In this document: positions 1 to 10,300 of the stretch, piece by piece
How the letters are laid out: each line of letters opens with the position of its first letter
Numbering within the stretch: the stretch's first letter is position 1
DNA from: Microbacter margulisiae
Lineage (GTDB): Bacteria; Bacteroidota; Bacteroidia; Bacteroidales; Paludibacteraceae
Length of the DNA: 64,000 nt
Direction: 5' to 3'
Assembly (NCBI RefSeq): GCF_014192515.1
Contig: NZ_JACHYB010000002.1
Coordinates: forward strand, 1,178,001-1,242,000
Notes under the pieces: model-generated
What the model was told of the DNA's origin: nothing
Database searches by the model: none
Seen by the model: only the letters and a program-made list of their open reading frames with translations
Position numbers and translations under genes: made by a program

Positions 1-1665
1 AATATATCCCTGGTATTTAATCGCGATTTCTGCTGCTTCGATTACTTCGTTTTTTTGTGCCGAAATAGTGCCAATTTTTTCGTTCAGATTAGGAATGACA
101 GTACTCAGTTTTTCGATGGTTAATTCCGGACGAAGCGTTAGATCAATAAGCTTTATTTGTTGCTTAATAGGGGAGGAGTTTATACTTTCTAAAAAACCGT
201 TGATTTCATCCGGCTTAATCGAGTAATTCCTGATGAAATCAATTATGGCATCCCGCTCTTTTTTCTTTGTCTTTGTGAGCTCAATGCGCTCTTTTGTTGC
301 TAATCCCATTTCGTGTGATTTTTCAGTCAGTCGCATGTCTGCATCGTCTTGCCGGAGTAAAATCCGGTATTCAGCGCGCGAGGTAAACATCCGATAGGGT
401 TCATCTACGCCTTTGTTCACAAGATCATCGATAAGTACGCCAATGTAGGCTTCATCTCTTGAAAGGATGAATGGGGTGCCTCCGTGGCAGTTGATATGGG
501 CGTTTATTCCTGCAATCAGACCCTGTCCGGCAGCTTCTTCGTAGCCTGTTGTCCCGTTGATTTGCCCGGCAAAAAAGAGATTTTTTATTCTTTTTGTCTC
601 TAACGTATGTTTGAGTTGTGTCGGGTCAAAGTAATCATATTCGATGGCATACCCGGGCCGGTAGATCTTTACATTCTCCAATCCAGGGATTGTCTTTAGG
701 GCATTCACCTGAATATCGATTGGTAGGGATGATGAAAATCCGTTCAGATAAAATTCATGAGTGTTGACCCCCTCAGGCTCCAGGAATAGTTGATGCCTTG
801 TTTTATCAGCAAATGTGACAATTTTTGTCTCTATACTCGGGCAATAGCGGGGACCGATGCTTTGAATCTGCCCATTGTAAAGCGGTGAAACGTCAAGTCC
901 TCCCCGCAAAATGGCGTGCGTCGTTTCGTTTGTGTACGTAATCCAACAGCTTTTTTGTGGCAATTGACGCTGTACAGAGGGTAGGAATGAGAACTTATGA
1001 AAGTCATCTTCTCCTTGTTGTTCATCTGTCTTCGAAAAGTCTATGGTTCGCCCGTCGATGCGTACAGGTGTGCCGGTTTTCATCCGCCCGGCAACAAATC
1101 CTAATTGTTTCAGTTGCTCGGTTAACCCTGTTGATGGAGCTTCTGAAATACGTCCACCGGCTATTTGAGTGGCTCCGATATGGAGTAATCCATTTAAAAA
1201 AGTCCCGTTGGTAAGCACAACTGACTTCGCTCTGACCTCAACTCCCATCTGGGTTTTCACGCCTTCTACCGTGTCCCCGGTGACAAGGAGTTGCATGGCG
1301 GCATCCTGCCAGATATCCAGATTGGGTGTGTTTTCAAGAATATGCCTCCACTCAAGGATAAATTGTTGTCGGTCATTTTGCGTACGAGGGCTCCACATGG
1401 CAGGCCCCTTGGAGCGGTTCAGCAGCCTGAACTGAATAGCGGTGCGGTCGGAAACAATGCCGGAAAAGCCTCCCATCGCATCGATCTCCCGTACGATCTG
1501 CCCTTTGGCAATGCCTCCCATGGCCGGATTACAGCTCATTTGGGCTATTTTGTTCATGTCCATTGTGATCAAAAGCGTCTTTGATCCCATGTTTGCAGCT
1601 GCGCTGACGGCTTCGCATCCCGCGTGGCCTGCCCCAACTATAATAACGTCGTAATATAATGTCAT
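1..1665 (-). CDS. mnmG: tRNA uridine-5-carboxymethylaminomethylation enzyme MnmG (GidA), C-terminus cut by window
   Basis: FAD/NADH-dependent enzyme that, with MnmE, makes the 5-carboxymethylaminomethyl modification on wobble U34 of several tRNAs in the cytoplasm. Translating the minus strand from the ATG at 1663-1665 gives 555 open codons. The start reads [16 protein letters not shown], with the FAD-binding GxGxxG at residues 11-16, followed by the family motif [10 protein letters not shown] and later [14 protein letters not shown]. The family is about 620-630 residues, so roughly the last 70 are outside the window. The start is the first ATG before the flavin motif. Identification is secure. 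The plus-strand frames over this gene are shadows. Confidence 0.96.
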   Translation of the reverse strand, partial: MTLYYDVIIVGAGHAGCEAVSAAANMGSKTLLITMDMNKIAQMSCNPAMGGIAKGQIVREIDAMGGFSGIVSDRTAIQFRLLNRSKGPAMWSPRTQNDRQQFILEWRHILENTPNLDIWQDAAMQLLVTGDTVEGVKTQMGVEVRAKSVVLTNGTFLNGLLHIGATQIAGGRISEAPSTGLTEQLKQLGFVAGRMKTGTPVRIDGRTIDFSKTDEQQGEDDFHKFSFLPSVQRQLPQKSCWITYTNETTHAILRGGLDVSPLYNGQIQSIGPRYCPSIETKIVTFADKTRHQLFLEPEGVNTHEFYLNGFSSSLPIDIQVNALKTIPGLENVKIYRPGYAIEYDYFDPTQLKHTLETKRIKNLFFAGQINGTTGYEEAAGQGLIAGINAHINCHGGTPFILSRDEAYIGVLIDDLVNKGVDEPYRMFTSRAEYRILLRQDDADMRLTEKSHEMGLATKERIELTKTKKKERDAIIDFIRNYSIKPDEINGFLESINSSPIKQQIKLIDLTLRPELTIEKLSTVIPNLNEKIGTISAQKNEVIEAAEIAIKYQGYI

Positions 1666-2098
1666 CTGTTTGAAATTCTTTTTCTGATTTGTAATATCCT
1701 CTGTTGTCCTTTCGGAAAAGGGGAGGGGATTCGTCTCTTGTATCCCCTAAGGCTTACTGAGATCTTTGCATAATAACACAAATTTCGCTTTGCCTGGTTG
1801 TATATACACACCACTCCCAAGGAACAACAAAGATGCAAAATTACAAAAAATCTTTGGCGGTTAGTCTTATATAAGCCTGTCGCTTTTTGCTTTTGGCTTG
1901 GGATTCTATTTTGTGCAGTCCCTGCAAAGCTCCTCTTTCCCATTTTTTTTCGGGGATTAAATGCCAAGTTTGCCCTATATGAAAAATTTTAGCGATATTA
2001 TATCTCATAGATAAAATATAGATATCCCATAGATATACTATAGATATATCATACTATATTAGTATGGGATATATTAGATTTAAGTATGGGAATAATTT
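1666..2098. other. Intergenic region between mnmG and the IS5-like element
   Basis: No convincing gene. The first half should hold the mnmG promoter (see 1836-1843). The stretch from about 2000 to 2091 is very AT-rich and contains repeated ATAGATA units and two copies of AGTATGGGA (2061-2069 and 2083-2091). The segments ATCCCATA (from about 2023) and TATGGGAT (to about 2070) are inverted and could pair. Two open frames of 64 and 101 codons have no recognisable features and I treat them as chance. Confidence 0.6.
1836..1843 (-). promoter_or_regulatory. Candidate -7 element for mnmG
   Basis: The minus strand reads TAATTTTG, an exact match to the Bacteroidota -7 consensus TAnnTTTG, about 170 nt upstream of the mnmG start. 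No clear -33 TTTG is seen at the expected distance, so this is only a candidate. Confidence 0.35.
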
Positions 2099-2139
2099 GA
2101 ATTCGTCTTGACTTTTACAAGCTTTAAATACTAAAAAAA

Positions 2140-2188
2140 GGGAAGAGCCGTTTTATGAAAAGCAAAACTATAAAACACCACTCTTCCC
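2140..2188 (+). promoter_or_regulatory. Hairpin abutting the transposase start codon
   Basis: GGGAAGAG (2140-2147) and CTCTTCCC (2181-2188) are perfect inverted copies, with further partial pairing inside (TTTTAT against ATAAAA). The right arm ends one base before the ATG at 2190. In a read-through transcript this stem would hide the start region, a device known in other insertion sequences for blocking expression from outside promoters. The regulatory role here is inferred. Confidence 0.55.
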
Positions 2189-2189
2189 C

Positions 2190-3020
2190 ATGTACTTAGT
2201 ACTCGACAAAGATACAATAAATAAAGAAATAGTGCCATTCATCCCTGTACCCAAGAGAGGGTTCAGGACAAAGTGTGATATCGCCGAGATTGTTAACTGC
2301 ATATTGTACAAATTAAAAACAGGTTGTCAATGGCATATGTTGCCCGTTAAAAGTTTATTTTCTAATGTCGTATTGCATTATAAGACTGTTTTCGGTTATT
2401 TTCGTACATGGTGTAAATCAGGAGTGTTACAACAAATCTGGTTTGGTTTATTGAATAAATACAGAGCCTCATTGGACATGTCCAGTGTTGATTTGGATGG
2501 CAGCCATACCCCCGCATTACGTGGAGGAGAACAGGTTGCTTATCAGGGTCGGAAGAAAAGGAAGACTACCAATGCTCTTTATCTTACAGACAGACAAGGT
2601 ATCCCATTGGCCATATCAGACCCGATAGAAGGGAATCACAATGATTTACATCAAATTAAAGAACGTTTTACCGACATTATTGATTCGCTGAATAACTCCG
2701 ATATAAGAGTTGATGGTCTTTTTCTTAATGCCGATGCAGGTTTTGACTCTGCGGAGTTCAGAGAATTCTGTTCTTCCCATGAAATAATACCCAACATCGC
2801 TATTAACTGGCGTAACGCAGCACATACGGATGATATATTCTTCGATGAATTGCTCTATCAGCAACGCTATTGCATAGAAAGAACCAATGCATGGATGGAT
2901 AGTTTCAGATCTCTATTGAACAGATTTGATGTTACTTGCTCCAGTTGGCAAAGCTTTAACCTTATCGCTTTTATCGTGATACTACTTAAGAAAATTACTA
3001 AACAGAAAAAGTCAAGATGA
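2190..3020 (+). CDS. IS5-family DDE transposase
   Basis: Cut-and-paste transposase of 276 residues for the surrounding element. An N-terminal helix-rich region includes the CQWHMLP motif (residues 46-52) typical of IS5-type transposases. The catalytic triad can be placed at D103 (DLDGSH), D182 (NADAGFD) and E230 (CIERTNAW). The basic C-terminus ends inside the right inverted repeat. The ATG at 2190 directly follows a hairpin. An earlier ATG at 2155 is in another frame and stops at once. The gene is intact and full length for the family. Confidence 0.9.
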   Translation: MYLVLDKDTINKEIVPFIPVPKRGFRTKCDIAEIVNCILYKLKTGCQWHMLPVKSLFSNVVLHYKTVFGYFRTWCKSGVLQQIWFGLLNKYRASLDMSSVDLDGSHTPALRGGEQVAYQGRKKRKTTNALYLTDRQGIPLAISDPIEGNHNDLHQIKERFTDIIDSLNNSDIRVDGLFLNADAGFDSAEFREFCSSHEIIPNIAINWRNAAHTDDIFFDELLYQQRYCIERTNAWMDSFRSLLNRFDVTCSSWQSFNLIAFIVILLKKITKQKKSR

Positions 3021-3035
3021 CTTCTTTATTATGTA

Positions 3036-3043
3036 TATATTTG
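3036..3043 (+). promoter_or_regulatory. Candidate -7 element upstream of the 268-residue protein
   Basis: TATATTTG matches TAnnTTTG exactly, 70 nt upstream of the ATG at 3114 and just outside the right end of the IS. No convincing -33 element is present; the expected position falls inside the IS terminal repeat, so the insertion may have changed this promoter. Confidence 0.33.
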
Positions 3044-3113
3044 TAGTCTTATAATAGGGCTAATAAAAAGCAGCTTCAAAATACATTGAGCACTTAATAA
3101 AAAATAGCTGAGT

Positions 3114-3920
3114 ATGGCAGTTGTAAAAGGATTTCAACAAATAACCGGTTCGTTGCAAAACACAACCTTTTATACGATTCAGGGGAGCGATCGTGTGTAT
3201 GTCCGCACGAAAGGAGGCCCCAGTAAACGGATGATTAAAACATCTCCGGCATTTGAAAAGGTTCGATGCAATAATGAAGAGTGGAAAGGTTGCACTCAAA
3301 TGGCAAGTGCTATCCGCGAGGCTTTTCGTGCGCTTAAAGGAGTGGAGGATTATCCGGTAATCGGATCGTTGAATGCTATGGCAAAACAAATTCAATCGTT
3401 CGATGCCGGGAATAATCACGGCAGGCGTGCCCTCTACCTTTCCCAGCACAAAGAGTTGTTGGCTGGGTTTAGCCTTAGTCGGAAGCAGGTATTGGAAAAT
3501 GTGCTGAGGGTACCTATTACCGCTTTGATTCATCGGGAAACAGGTACAGCCGGAATAAACATTCCAGCTAATAACACCGGAATGTATCTTTATAATTACC
3601 GGAGTTTGCCATATTTCAGGATTATCGTTTCTTTTAGTTCTGTTTGTGATATCTGTTTCTCGGAAGAGAAGAAACAGTATGCGCCGGCATTCCCTGATTT
3701 TTCCCGATTTCAGGAAGCCTTTGTGACAGAATGGTTGCCAACAAGTGGTACGGCTCCTGCGTTAGCGCAAACTCTGCAGATGCCAATTGATGTGAATGAT
3801 CTGCCTGAGAGTGTTTCCCTGGTTCTAAGTGTTGGCGTCGAGTTTGGCAATGTTGGCCTTGATGGTCTTCCTTCTCCGGTCAAGTACACTGGGACAGGAA
3901 AGGTTATGGATGTGCAATAA
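3114..3920 (+). CDS. Conserved Bacteroidota protein of unknown function, 268 aa
   Basis: I do not recognise a characterised function. The start MAVVKGFQQITGSLQN and the region with RTKGGPSK look like a family of uncharacterised Bacteroidota proteins I have seen, but no domain name can be given. There is no signal peptide, lipobox or membrane segment, so it is probably cytoplasmic. The middle (about residues 150-185) is hydrophobic and beta-like, and the C-terminus is soluble. It stands alone: the IS precedes it and a 970-bp gap with a terminator follows. Coding reality is supported by length and conventional codon use, not by a motif. Confidence 0.65.
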   Translation: MAVVKGFQQITGSLQNTTFYTIQGSDRVYVRTKGGPSKRMIKTSPAFEKVRCNNEEWKGCTQMASAIREAFRALKGVEDYPVIGSLNAMAKQIQSFDAGNNHGRRALYLSQHKELLAGFSLSRKQVLENVLRVPITALIHRETGTAGINIPANNTGMYLYNYRSLPYFRIIVSFSSVCDICFSEEKKQYAPAFPDFSRFQEAFVTEWLPTSGTAPALAQTLQMPIDVNDLPESVSLVLSVGVEFGNVGLDGLPSPVKYTGTGKVMDVQ

Positions 3921-4176
3921 AATGCCGCTTTGTAAGAGTGGCTCAATCAACCTCCTTCTCTTTTGCTGTAGACTTAGCTATGGTAAAAGAGCATAGCCTT
4001 ATTTTCAGACGGTATTCTTTTCCATAAAAGTTATTCTCTGACACATGCATGGTATGTGTCACATAATAGTGTGTTTGCTGGGAGTTCAGACCCGCCCGTG
4101 CCCTCTTAGCGGAATTATTATGAACCTATTTTCTCCCTATTAGCCTCCACGAGTATTCCTGGTTTTGTTTACGCTG

Positions 4177-4200
4177 AAGAAGGGGCGTTGCCTTCTTTTT
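4177..4200 (+). terminator. Rho-independent terminator-like stem
   Basis: The arms AAGAAGG and CCTTCTT pair around a 7-nt loop (GGCGTTG) and are followed by a T run. It lies about 260 nt after the stop of the 268-residue protein, so it may serve that gene or insulate the nan operon. Confidence 0.5.
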
Positions 4201-4658
4201 CCCCTTTTGTATTTATCTCTGCTTTCCCTTTATTGTTTTTTCATCGCCATCTTCTTTCAAAAATATCGAACTTGCTTCGCTTTCGTATATTCAAAGCGAG
4301 ATTGTTGCATGTATTTCTTCTCAAGAACGTTGGATAACGCTTTAAAGAGGGTACTTCTTTTTGTTGTGATCTTCCCCTTTTTTGAATCCATCTCCATCTA
4401 AGATTTGTTCATAAAAATGAGTTGTCTCTGTTTTTATAAGTGTTAATTAGCCTGGGACACGTATTAATGCCAAGAATTTATGGCTCAAATAATCCAGTTT
4501 TATGTTGATTTTAATATAAATAATGTATATAGATAGCTACGCATAAGGTAAACATGCTTTTTTGTTGCTATTAAATCATTGTAATATAGAGGTATAATGC
4601 ATTGTCTGTTTTTTGTGATAGATTAACTATATGGTGATATAAAAAATGAGAGATATAA

Positions 4659-4690
4659 TTGCATGTTTAATAACAATATATTTATATTTG
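4659..4690 (+). promoter_or_regulatory. Candidate promoter of the sialic-acid operon
   Basis: TTG at 4659-4661 is separated by 21 nt from TATATTTG (4683-4690), an exact TAnnTTTG. The spacing agrees with the Bacteroides -33/-7 arrangement. The implied transcript would have a leader of about 200 nt before the ATG at 4894. The call is pattern-based only, and AT-rich DNA gives false matches. Confidence 0.4.
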
Positions 4691-4893
4691 TCGCTGTATA
4701 TAATAAATATATTTACAAAGTATCTCCGATATAAAGAAATAATGTTTTTAATATGCGCAATAATTATTTATATTTATTACATATATTCGCTATATAATAA
4801 ATAAGTAATGACTAGTTTGCTCCTATGAATAATAAATCTATTTACATTCTTTATCCTGAGAAGTATATAGAGTAACCAGTTAAATACCAAAAA

Positions 4894-6108
4894 ATGAGAT
4901 CTATGGATTTTAATATTTTAGCTGATCAATATCGAAAAGAGTTATTTGAAAATATTTTGCCTTTTTGGTTGAATAACTCGCAAGACAAGCAATTTGGCGG
5001 ATATTTTAGTTGTTTGGACCGTGAAGGTCATGTGTATGACACTGATAAATTCATTTGGCTACAAGGACGTGAGGTGTGGCTTTTTGCCATGATGTACAAC
5101 AATGTAGAACCTAATCCTGAATGGCTGCAATGTGCTGTTCAGGGAGGAGAATTTTTGAAAAGGTTCGGACATGACGGTTCATTCAATTGGTATTTTTCTC
5201 TAACACAGGATGGGAGACCCCTTATAGAGCCATATAATATCTTTTCGTATACTTTTGCCGCAATGGCATTTGGGCAGTTGTATAAAGCCACAGGAAATGG
5301 TGAATATGCAGACATTGCGAAGAAGACATTTGACCTCATCTTATCAAAAACAGATAATCCCAAAGGTAAGTGGAATAAAACGGTCCCCGGAACACGTGAT
5401 CTGAAAAATTTCGCTTTACCTATGATCCTTTGCAACCTTGCGTTGGAGATTGAGCACCTGCTACCGGAAGATCTTATGCATTCTATTATTGAAAGTTGCA
5501 TTCATGAAGTGATGGATGTGTTTTACCGACCCGAACTAGGTTTGATTGTTGAAAATGTTTTGGTAGGTACCGAAGGCCTTTCTGATTCTTTCGACGGCAG
5601 GGTGATCAATCCCGGGCATGCAATTGAAGCCATGTGGTTTATTATGGACTTGGGAGTCAGGTTGCATCGCCCTGAATTAGTTGAAAAAGCAGCTCAAATT
5701 GCGGTTCAAATGGTAGAATTCGGGTGGGATGAACAATATGGCGGCATTTTTTATTACAGGGACAGGGACGGGCATCCTACCCAACAACTGGAATGGGATC
5801 AGAAATTGTGGTGGGTTCATATTGAAACCTTAATTACGATGATTAAAGGATACCAATTAACAGGCTCTCAAGCTTGCCTGGATTGGTTTGAGAAAGTTCA
5901 TACGTATACATGGTCGCATTTCAAAGATAATGAATTCCCGGAATGGTTTGGCTATTTGAACCGGCGAGGAGAAGTACTGCTACCATTAAAAGGAGGGAAA
6001 TGGAAAGGGTGCTTTCATGTCCCAAGAGGGCTATACCAGTGCTGGAATACAATAGAAAAATGCGCTGAAAAGAATAACACAATCTACTCTACCTTGTATT
6101 CTGTTTGA
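4894..6108 (+). CDS. nanE: N-acylglucosamine 2-epimerase, RnBP type (ManNAc to GlcNAc)
   Basis: Cytoplasmic enzyme of 404 residues that interconverts ManNAc and GlcNAc. It is the AGE/RnBP (alpha/alpha barrel) type that Bacteroides uses instead of the ManNAc-6-P epimerase of enterobacteria. Family landmarks are the N-terminal GGYFSCLDREG, a WLQGREVW helix, and the expected catalytic histidines H242 (NPGHAIEAMW) and H375 (CFHVPRGL), with H309 in WWVHIETL. It has full family length and no signal peptide. It lies 91 bp before the Neu5Ac lyase, the pairing known in B. fragilis. A second ATG at codon 4 is an alternative start. A paralogue with different specificity (cellobiose 2-epimerase) lies at 41782-42966. 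Confidence 0.93.
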   Translation: MRSMDFNILADQYRKELFENILPFWLNNSQDKQFGGYFSCLDREGHVYDTDKFIWLQGREVWLFAMMYNNVEPNPEWLQCAVQGGEFLKRFGHDGSFNWYFSLTQDGRPLIEPYNIFSYTFAAMAFGQLYKATGNGEYADIAKKTFDLILSKTDNPKGKWNKTVPGTRDLKNFALPMILCNLALEIEHLLPEDLMHSIIESCIHEVMDVFYRPELGLIVENVLVGTEGLSDSFDGRVINPGHAIEAMWFIMDLGVRLHRPELVEKAAQIAVQMVEFGWDEQYGGIFYYRDRDGHPTQQLEWDQKLWWVHIETLITMIKGYQLTGSQACLDWFEKVHTYTWSHFKDNEFPEWFGYLNRRGEVLLPLKGGKWKGCFHVPRGLYQCWNTIEKCAEKNNTIYSTLYSV

Positions 6109-6199
6109 ATTATATGCTAGGAATGCGTTGTTTTACTGCATATCTTGCAACTGGAAATATTAATTTGGTATTACATCTTATTCGCTTAAAACATTCACA

Positions 6200-7123
6200 A
6201 TGGAAAAAATCAAAGGACTAATCAACGCTCCATTTACGCCTTTTAATGAAGAAGGAGACGTAAACTATGATCTTATAAATTCATATTGTAATTTATTGGT
6301 TCAAAATGGAATATCTGGAGTTTTTGTAAATGGATCTTCCGGAGAAGGATATTTGCTTACTGATGATGAAAGGATGCAATTGGCAGAAAAATGGGTCAGT
6401 GTGGCACCTAATGGCTTTAAAGTAATTATTCATGTCGGAAGCACTTGTGTCAAATCGAGTTATAAGTTGGCTGCGCATGCACAAAAAATTGGGGCATGGG
6501 GTATTGGGGCAATGGCATCTCCCTTTCCTAAGGCTGGTAATGTTGAACAATTAACCCAGTATTGTGAGCAGATTGCTTGTGGTGCACCAGAGCTGCCTTT
6601 TTATTTTTACCATATACCTGTCTTAAACGGTGTTTATTTGCCTATGCTGCCATTTTTAGAAAAAGTTGATGGCAGAATCCCAAATTTCGCGGGAATAAAA
6701 TACACATTTGAAAGCTTATATGAATTTAATCAATGCAGGTTGTTTAGAAATGGGAAATATGATATGCTACATGGTCAAGACGAGACTATTTTACCTGCTT
6801 TAGCTATGGTAAACGGAGATTTGGGAGGTATTGGTGGCACTACCAACTATAATGGTAAAGTGTTGACAGGCATTCTGGAAGCATGGAAAGAAGGGAATAT
6901 TGTCAACGCCATAGAATTGCAGAATTACGCCCAAGATGTGATTAATATTATCAGTCGTTATAGAGGGAATATCGTTGGAGGTAAACGCATTATGAAACTT
7001 ATTGGTTTTGATATGGGCCTCAATAGAGTTCCTTTCCTCAATATGACGGACGAGGAAGAAATGGCTATGAAAAAAGACTTGGAAGCCATTCATTTTTTTG
7101 ATCGTTGCAATAGGATCAAATGA
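6200..7123 (+). CDS. nanA: N-acetylneuraminate lyase
   Basis: Class I aldolase of 307 residues that splits Neu5Ac into ManNAc and pyruvate in the cytoplasm. It shows the carboxylate-binding GSSGEG at residues 45-50, the catalytic tyrosine region FYFYHIP (Y127) and the Schiff-base lysine K157 in GIKYT, all at normal spacing for the DHDPS/NAL superfamily. Neu5Ac specificity, rather than dihydrodipicolinate synthesis, is supported by its position directly after nanE and before a SusCD pair and sialidase. The product ManNAc is the substrate of the upstream epimerase. The B. fragilis orthologue is also called nanL. Confidence 0.94.
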   Translation: MEKIKGLINAPFTPFNEEGDVNYDLINSYCNLLVQNGISGVFVNGSSGEGYLLTDDERMQLAEKWVSVAPNGFKVIIHVGSTCVKSSYKLAAHAQKIGAWGIGAMASPFPKAGNVEQLTQYCEQIACGAPELPFYFYHIPVLNGVYLPMLPFLEKVDGRIPNFAGIKYTFESLYEFNQCRLFRNGKYDMLHGQDETILPALAMVNGDLGGIGGTTNYNGKVLTGILEAWKEGNIVNAIELQNYAQDVINIISRYRGNIVGGKRIMKLIGFDMGLNRVPFLNMTDEEEMAMKKDLEAIHFFDRCNRIK

Positions 7124-7363
7124 TATTGAACTGTGCCCAATGAATTCTTTAGGGGATAGAGCCACCCTTATCAATTCAAAATATTTCGTTTGTTTCTTAT
7201 AAACAATAGCTGGCTTGTATGCGTAATTTAATAATAACCATATTCTTACTGATAAAAGTTGACCCATTAATTTGGACTATAAATTTTGTGGATCTATTCT
7301 GTTCATATGAATAAATAGACTAAATAAAATGATTAAACATAGAACATCACAAAACATTATGCT

Positions 7364-10300
7364 ATGAAAAATATTATTATGAATTTAAAAACCTTACAGA
7401 GTCATTATCATTTGCGAATGGTAATGATGCTATTTTTCTTCTCTTTCTGCATTATAGGGATGGCACAACAAAGAAAGATTTCCGGTGTAGTGAAGGATAA
7501 TACCGGGGAGCCATTACCAGGGGTTAATGTAGTTATCAAAGGAACAACACAAGGAACCTTAACTGATTATAATGGGAAATTTAACTTGACTGTTCCGTCT
7601 GAAAAAACTATCCTTCAGTTTTCATTTATCGGATTTCAACCACAAGATATTCAAGTTGGAACACAAGAAACGTTTAATGTGACTTTAAGAGAAAAGAGTA
7701 AAGAATTAAGCGAGGTCGTTGTTACTGGTTACGGGGGGACACAGGTTAAGGCAAAATTAACAAATTCAATTTCGACAGTAAAGCCATCAGACTTAAAAAT
7801 TGGTGTTTTTTCAAATCCTGCCCAAGCATTATCCGGAGCTATACCAGGTCTACGCGTTATTCAATCTTCAGGAAATCCTGGAGCAACTCCGAATATTATT
7901 TTACGCGGAGGTACCAATCTTGACGGGAGTGGATCTCCTCTGATTTTTGTGGATGGTGAATTACGATCAAGCTTAAGTGATATTAATCCTGACGATATTG
8001 CTTCCATTGATGTGTTAAAGGACGCAGGAGCTACTGCGATTTATGGAGCAAGAGCCAGTAATGGGGTTATTTTAGTTACTACAAAACATGGTCAGGCTGG
8101 GACATCGGAGGTTTCTCTCGATGTAAAAGTGGGATTAAACTATTTGAACTCCCCTTATCGCTTTATGAATGGGAAAGACTATTTATATTGGATGCGCATG
8201 GGCTATAAGAATGCTTCTCAAGTATGGCAATCTTCCAATGGGACCTGGAATGGTTTCACCAATATGTCAACTTTAAGTGCTGCTACTCCTTATGGAACAG
8301 GTAATCAGTATTTTGCTTCTGATGGGGTAACGCCTCTTGATGGGAATGTGACGTCTGCCGCTATTTGGAGCCCGATGCTTCTTAATGATCAAAATAAATT
8401 TTTGTTACAAAAAGGATGGAAGCAAATGACAGATCCTATTTATGGGAATCAGATTATTTATCAGGACTTTAATTGGCAAAAAGAGGCGTTCAATAGTCCT
8501 GCCTTAACGCAAGATTATTCATTGGGTTTTTCTGGCGGAAATGATAAAGGACATTATTACAACGGATTAGGGTACAATTATTCACAAGGATTACCAATTA
8601 ATACCTATTATAAAAATCTTACCGATGTATTTAATGGTGACTACCGGATTAAACCGTGGTTATTATCTACAACGAATATAAATTTTGCAGAAGCAAAATG
8701 GAGAGACGCAGCGGTTACATCTGAAGCCAATTATTTCGGTCGGATGCTGAGTATGCCCCCCACTATGCGGATGTATAATGCCAATGGAGATTTAATTATG
8801 GGGAAAGGAGGAGGAGACGAAAATCCACGGTTTAATGATCCTAAATTTAAAAGAACAAATGTTACAGACAAATTCACGTTAGGGCAAAGTTTTAAAATTG
8901 ACCTCATGAAGGATTTGTACCTGAAATTAAGTGGCACGTGGATGTATGATGAAGCTTATTATGAGGCTTTTAATCAGGATTATCTCCGTGCTCCAGGAGT
9001 TTGGAATACAACACGTTTTACTTCTTCTGAATTTGATAGAACGTTACGGCAAACTTATGATGCTATTGCTAATTATGATGTCAAGATTAATGATGTGCAT
9101 TCTATAAGCGCTTTGTTAGGGTTTGAATTTTATGATACATACTCCTATGGAAATTATGCCTCTGGTTCAGGTGCCCCTACAGATGATTTTGCTGCCTTGC
9201 AATACACCTCCGCTCTCGCAAATATGAGAAATATTAGCTCTTATCATAATGAACAACGCATTATGTCATTTTTTGGTAGGATCAATTATGATTATATGGG
9301 GAAATATTTACTTGCTTTGACTGGCCGTCAGGATGGATATTCAAGTTTCGTCAATAACCGTTGGGGATTTTTCCCTGGCGTATCTGGAGGATGGGTATTT
9401 ACAAAAGAAGCCTTTGTGAAAAATGTAAAGGATCTGACAAACATTCTTTCTTTTGGTAAATTGCGTTTAAGTTATGGGGTAAACGGAAATGCTTCGGGCA
9501 TTGGTCCATATGATTTACAAGGGAGTTATAGTGCTGTAACTCCATACAACGGACAGGTAGGATTTCTTGTAGGAGGGATTCCTAATCCGAATTTACGTTG
9601 GGAACGATCCAATACATTCGAAACAGGTTTGGATTTTGGATTGTTTGACAACATTACCGGATCGTTTACCTTTTACAATCGAATAACAACTGATAAATAT
9701 GCTACTATTCCATTGCCATCTACTTCGGGTATTTCCGGTATTATGTCAAATAACGGAACTTTAAGGAATAGAGGAGTTGAAATCGAACTTGGGTATAATA
9801 TCTTAAATAAAGGTGATTGGAAATGGAATGTAAATGCGAACATATCATACAATAATAATACAATTCTTAAATTACCTGATAACGGGTTGCCGAAAAATCG
9901 ACAAAATGCATTTCAGGTATATGATCCCAGAACAGGAAATCTAATTTGGGTTGGTGGCTATCAAGAAGGGCAAAGCCCTGATGCTTTGTATGCCTATAAA
10001 GCCCTTGGAATATACAAGGATCAGGCACAAGTAGAAAAATTGGCAGGCAATCTCATTGATATGTCGGTTGGAAACAATGGCAGTAATAATAGAATATTAT
10101 ATGGGCCTGATCAATGGGCGCAACTAACTGATGCTCAAAAAGCAAAAGGCCTCCCCATTATTCCTGGTGATGTTATTTGGGAGGATGTAAACCACGATGG
10201 GAAAATAGATCAGTATGACATGGTTAAAGTTGGAAATACAACTCCACGTTGGATTGGTGGGTTGAATACTACCCTTTCCTGGAAAGATTTTTCTTTATTC

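Larger units (their letters stand above)
2099..3024 (+). mobile_element. IS5-family-like insertion sequence, 926 bp
   Basis: The element carries one transposase gene bounded by imperfect inverted repeats at 2099-2116 and 3007-3024 (18 bp, 16 matching, with a perfect 11-bp core TCTTGACTTTT). The right repeat overlaps the last codons and stop of the transposase. Three T residues flank both ends (2096-2098 and 3025-3027) and could be a short target duplication, but this is weak. Size and single-ORF layout fit the shorter IS5 subgroups. A strong hairpin at 2140-2188 lies just before the transposase start. No frameshift or stop is seen, so the copy may be active. Confidence 0.82.
3921..4893. other. 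Long intergenic region before the sialic-acid locus
   Basis: 973 bp without a credible gene. It contains a small hairpin (GACACAT...ATGTGTC, about 4039-4059), a terminator-like stem at 4177-4200, and a very AT-rich second half leading into the nan genes. A 78-codon frame at 4165-4401 overlaps the terminator and is rich in Phe, Leu and Cys; I regard it as chance. The right half probably carries the main promoter of the sialic-acid operon (see 4659-4690). Confidence 0.6.

Noticed and set aside
831..1967. Several open frames of 60-101 codons on both strands over and beside mnmG
   Set aside because: The continuous mnmG frame on the minus strand explains 1-1665. The others lack motifs and start signals.
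2093..3030. Longer target duplication for the IS5-like element
   Set aside because: Only TTT matches on both sides, which is too short to be sure in AT-rich DNA.
4165..4401. 78-codon hydrophobic frame in the gap before nanE
   Set aside because: It overlaps a terminator stem, is composed mainly of Phe/Leu/Cys and has no recognisable features.
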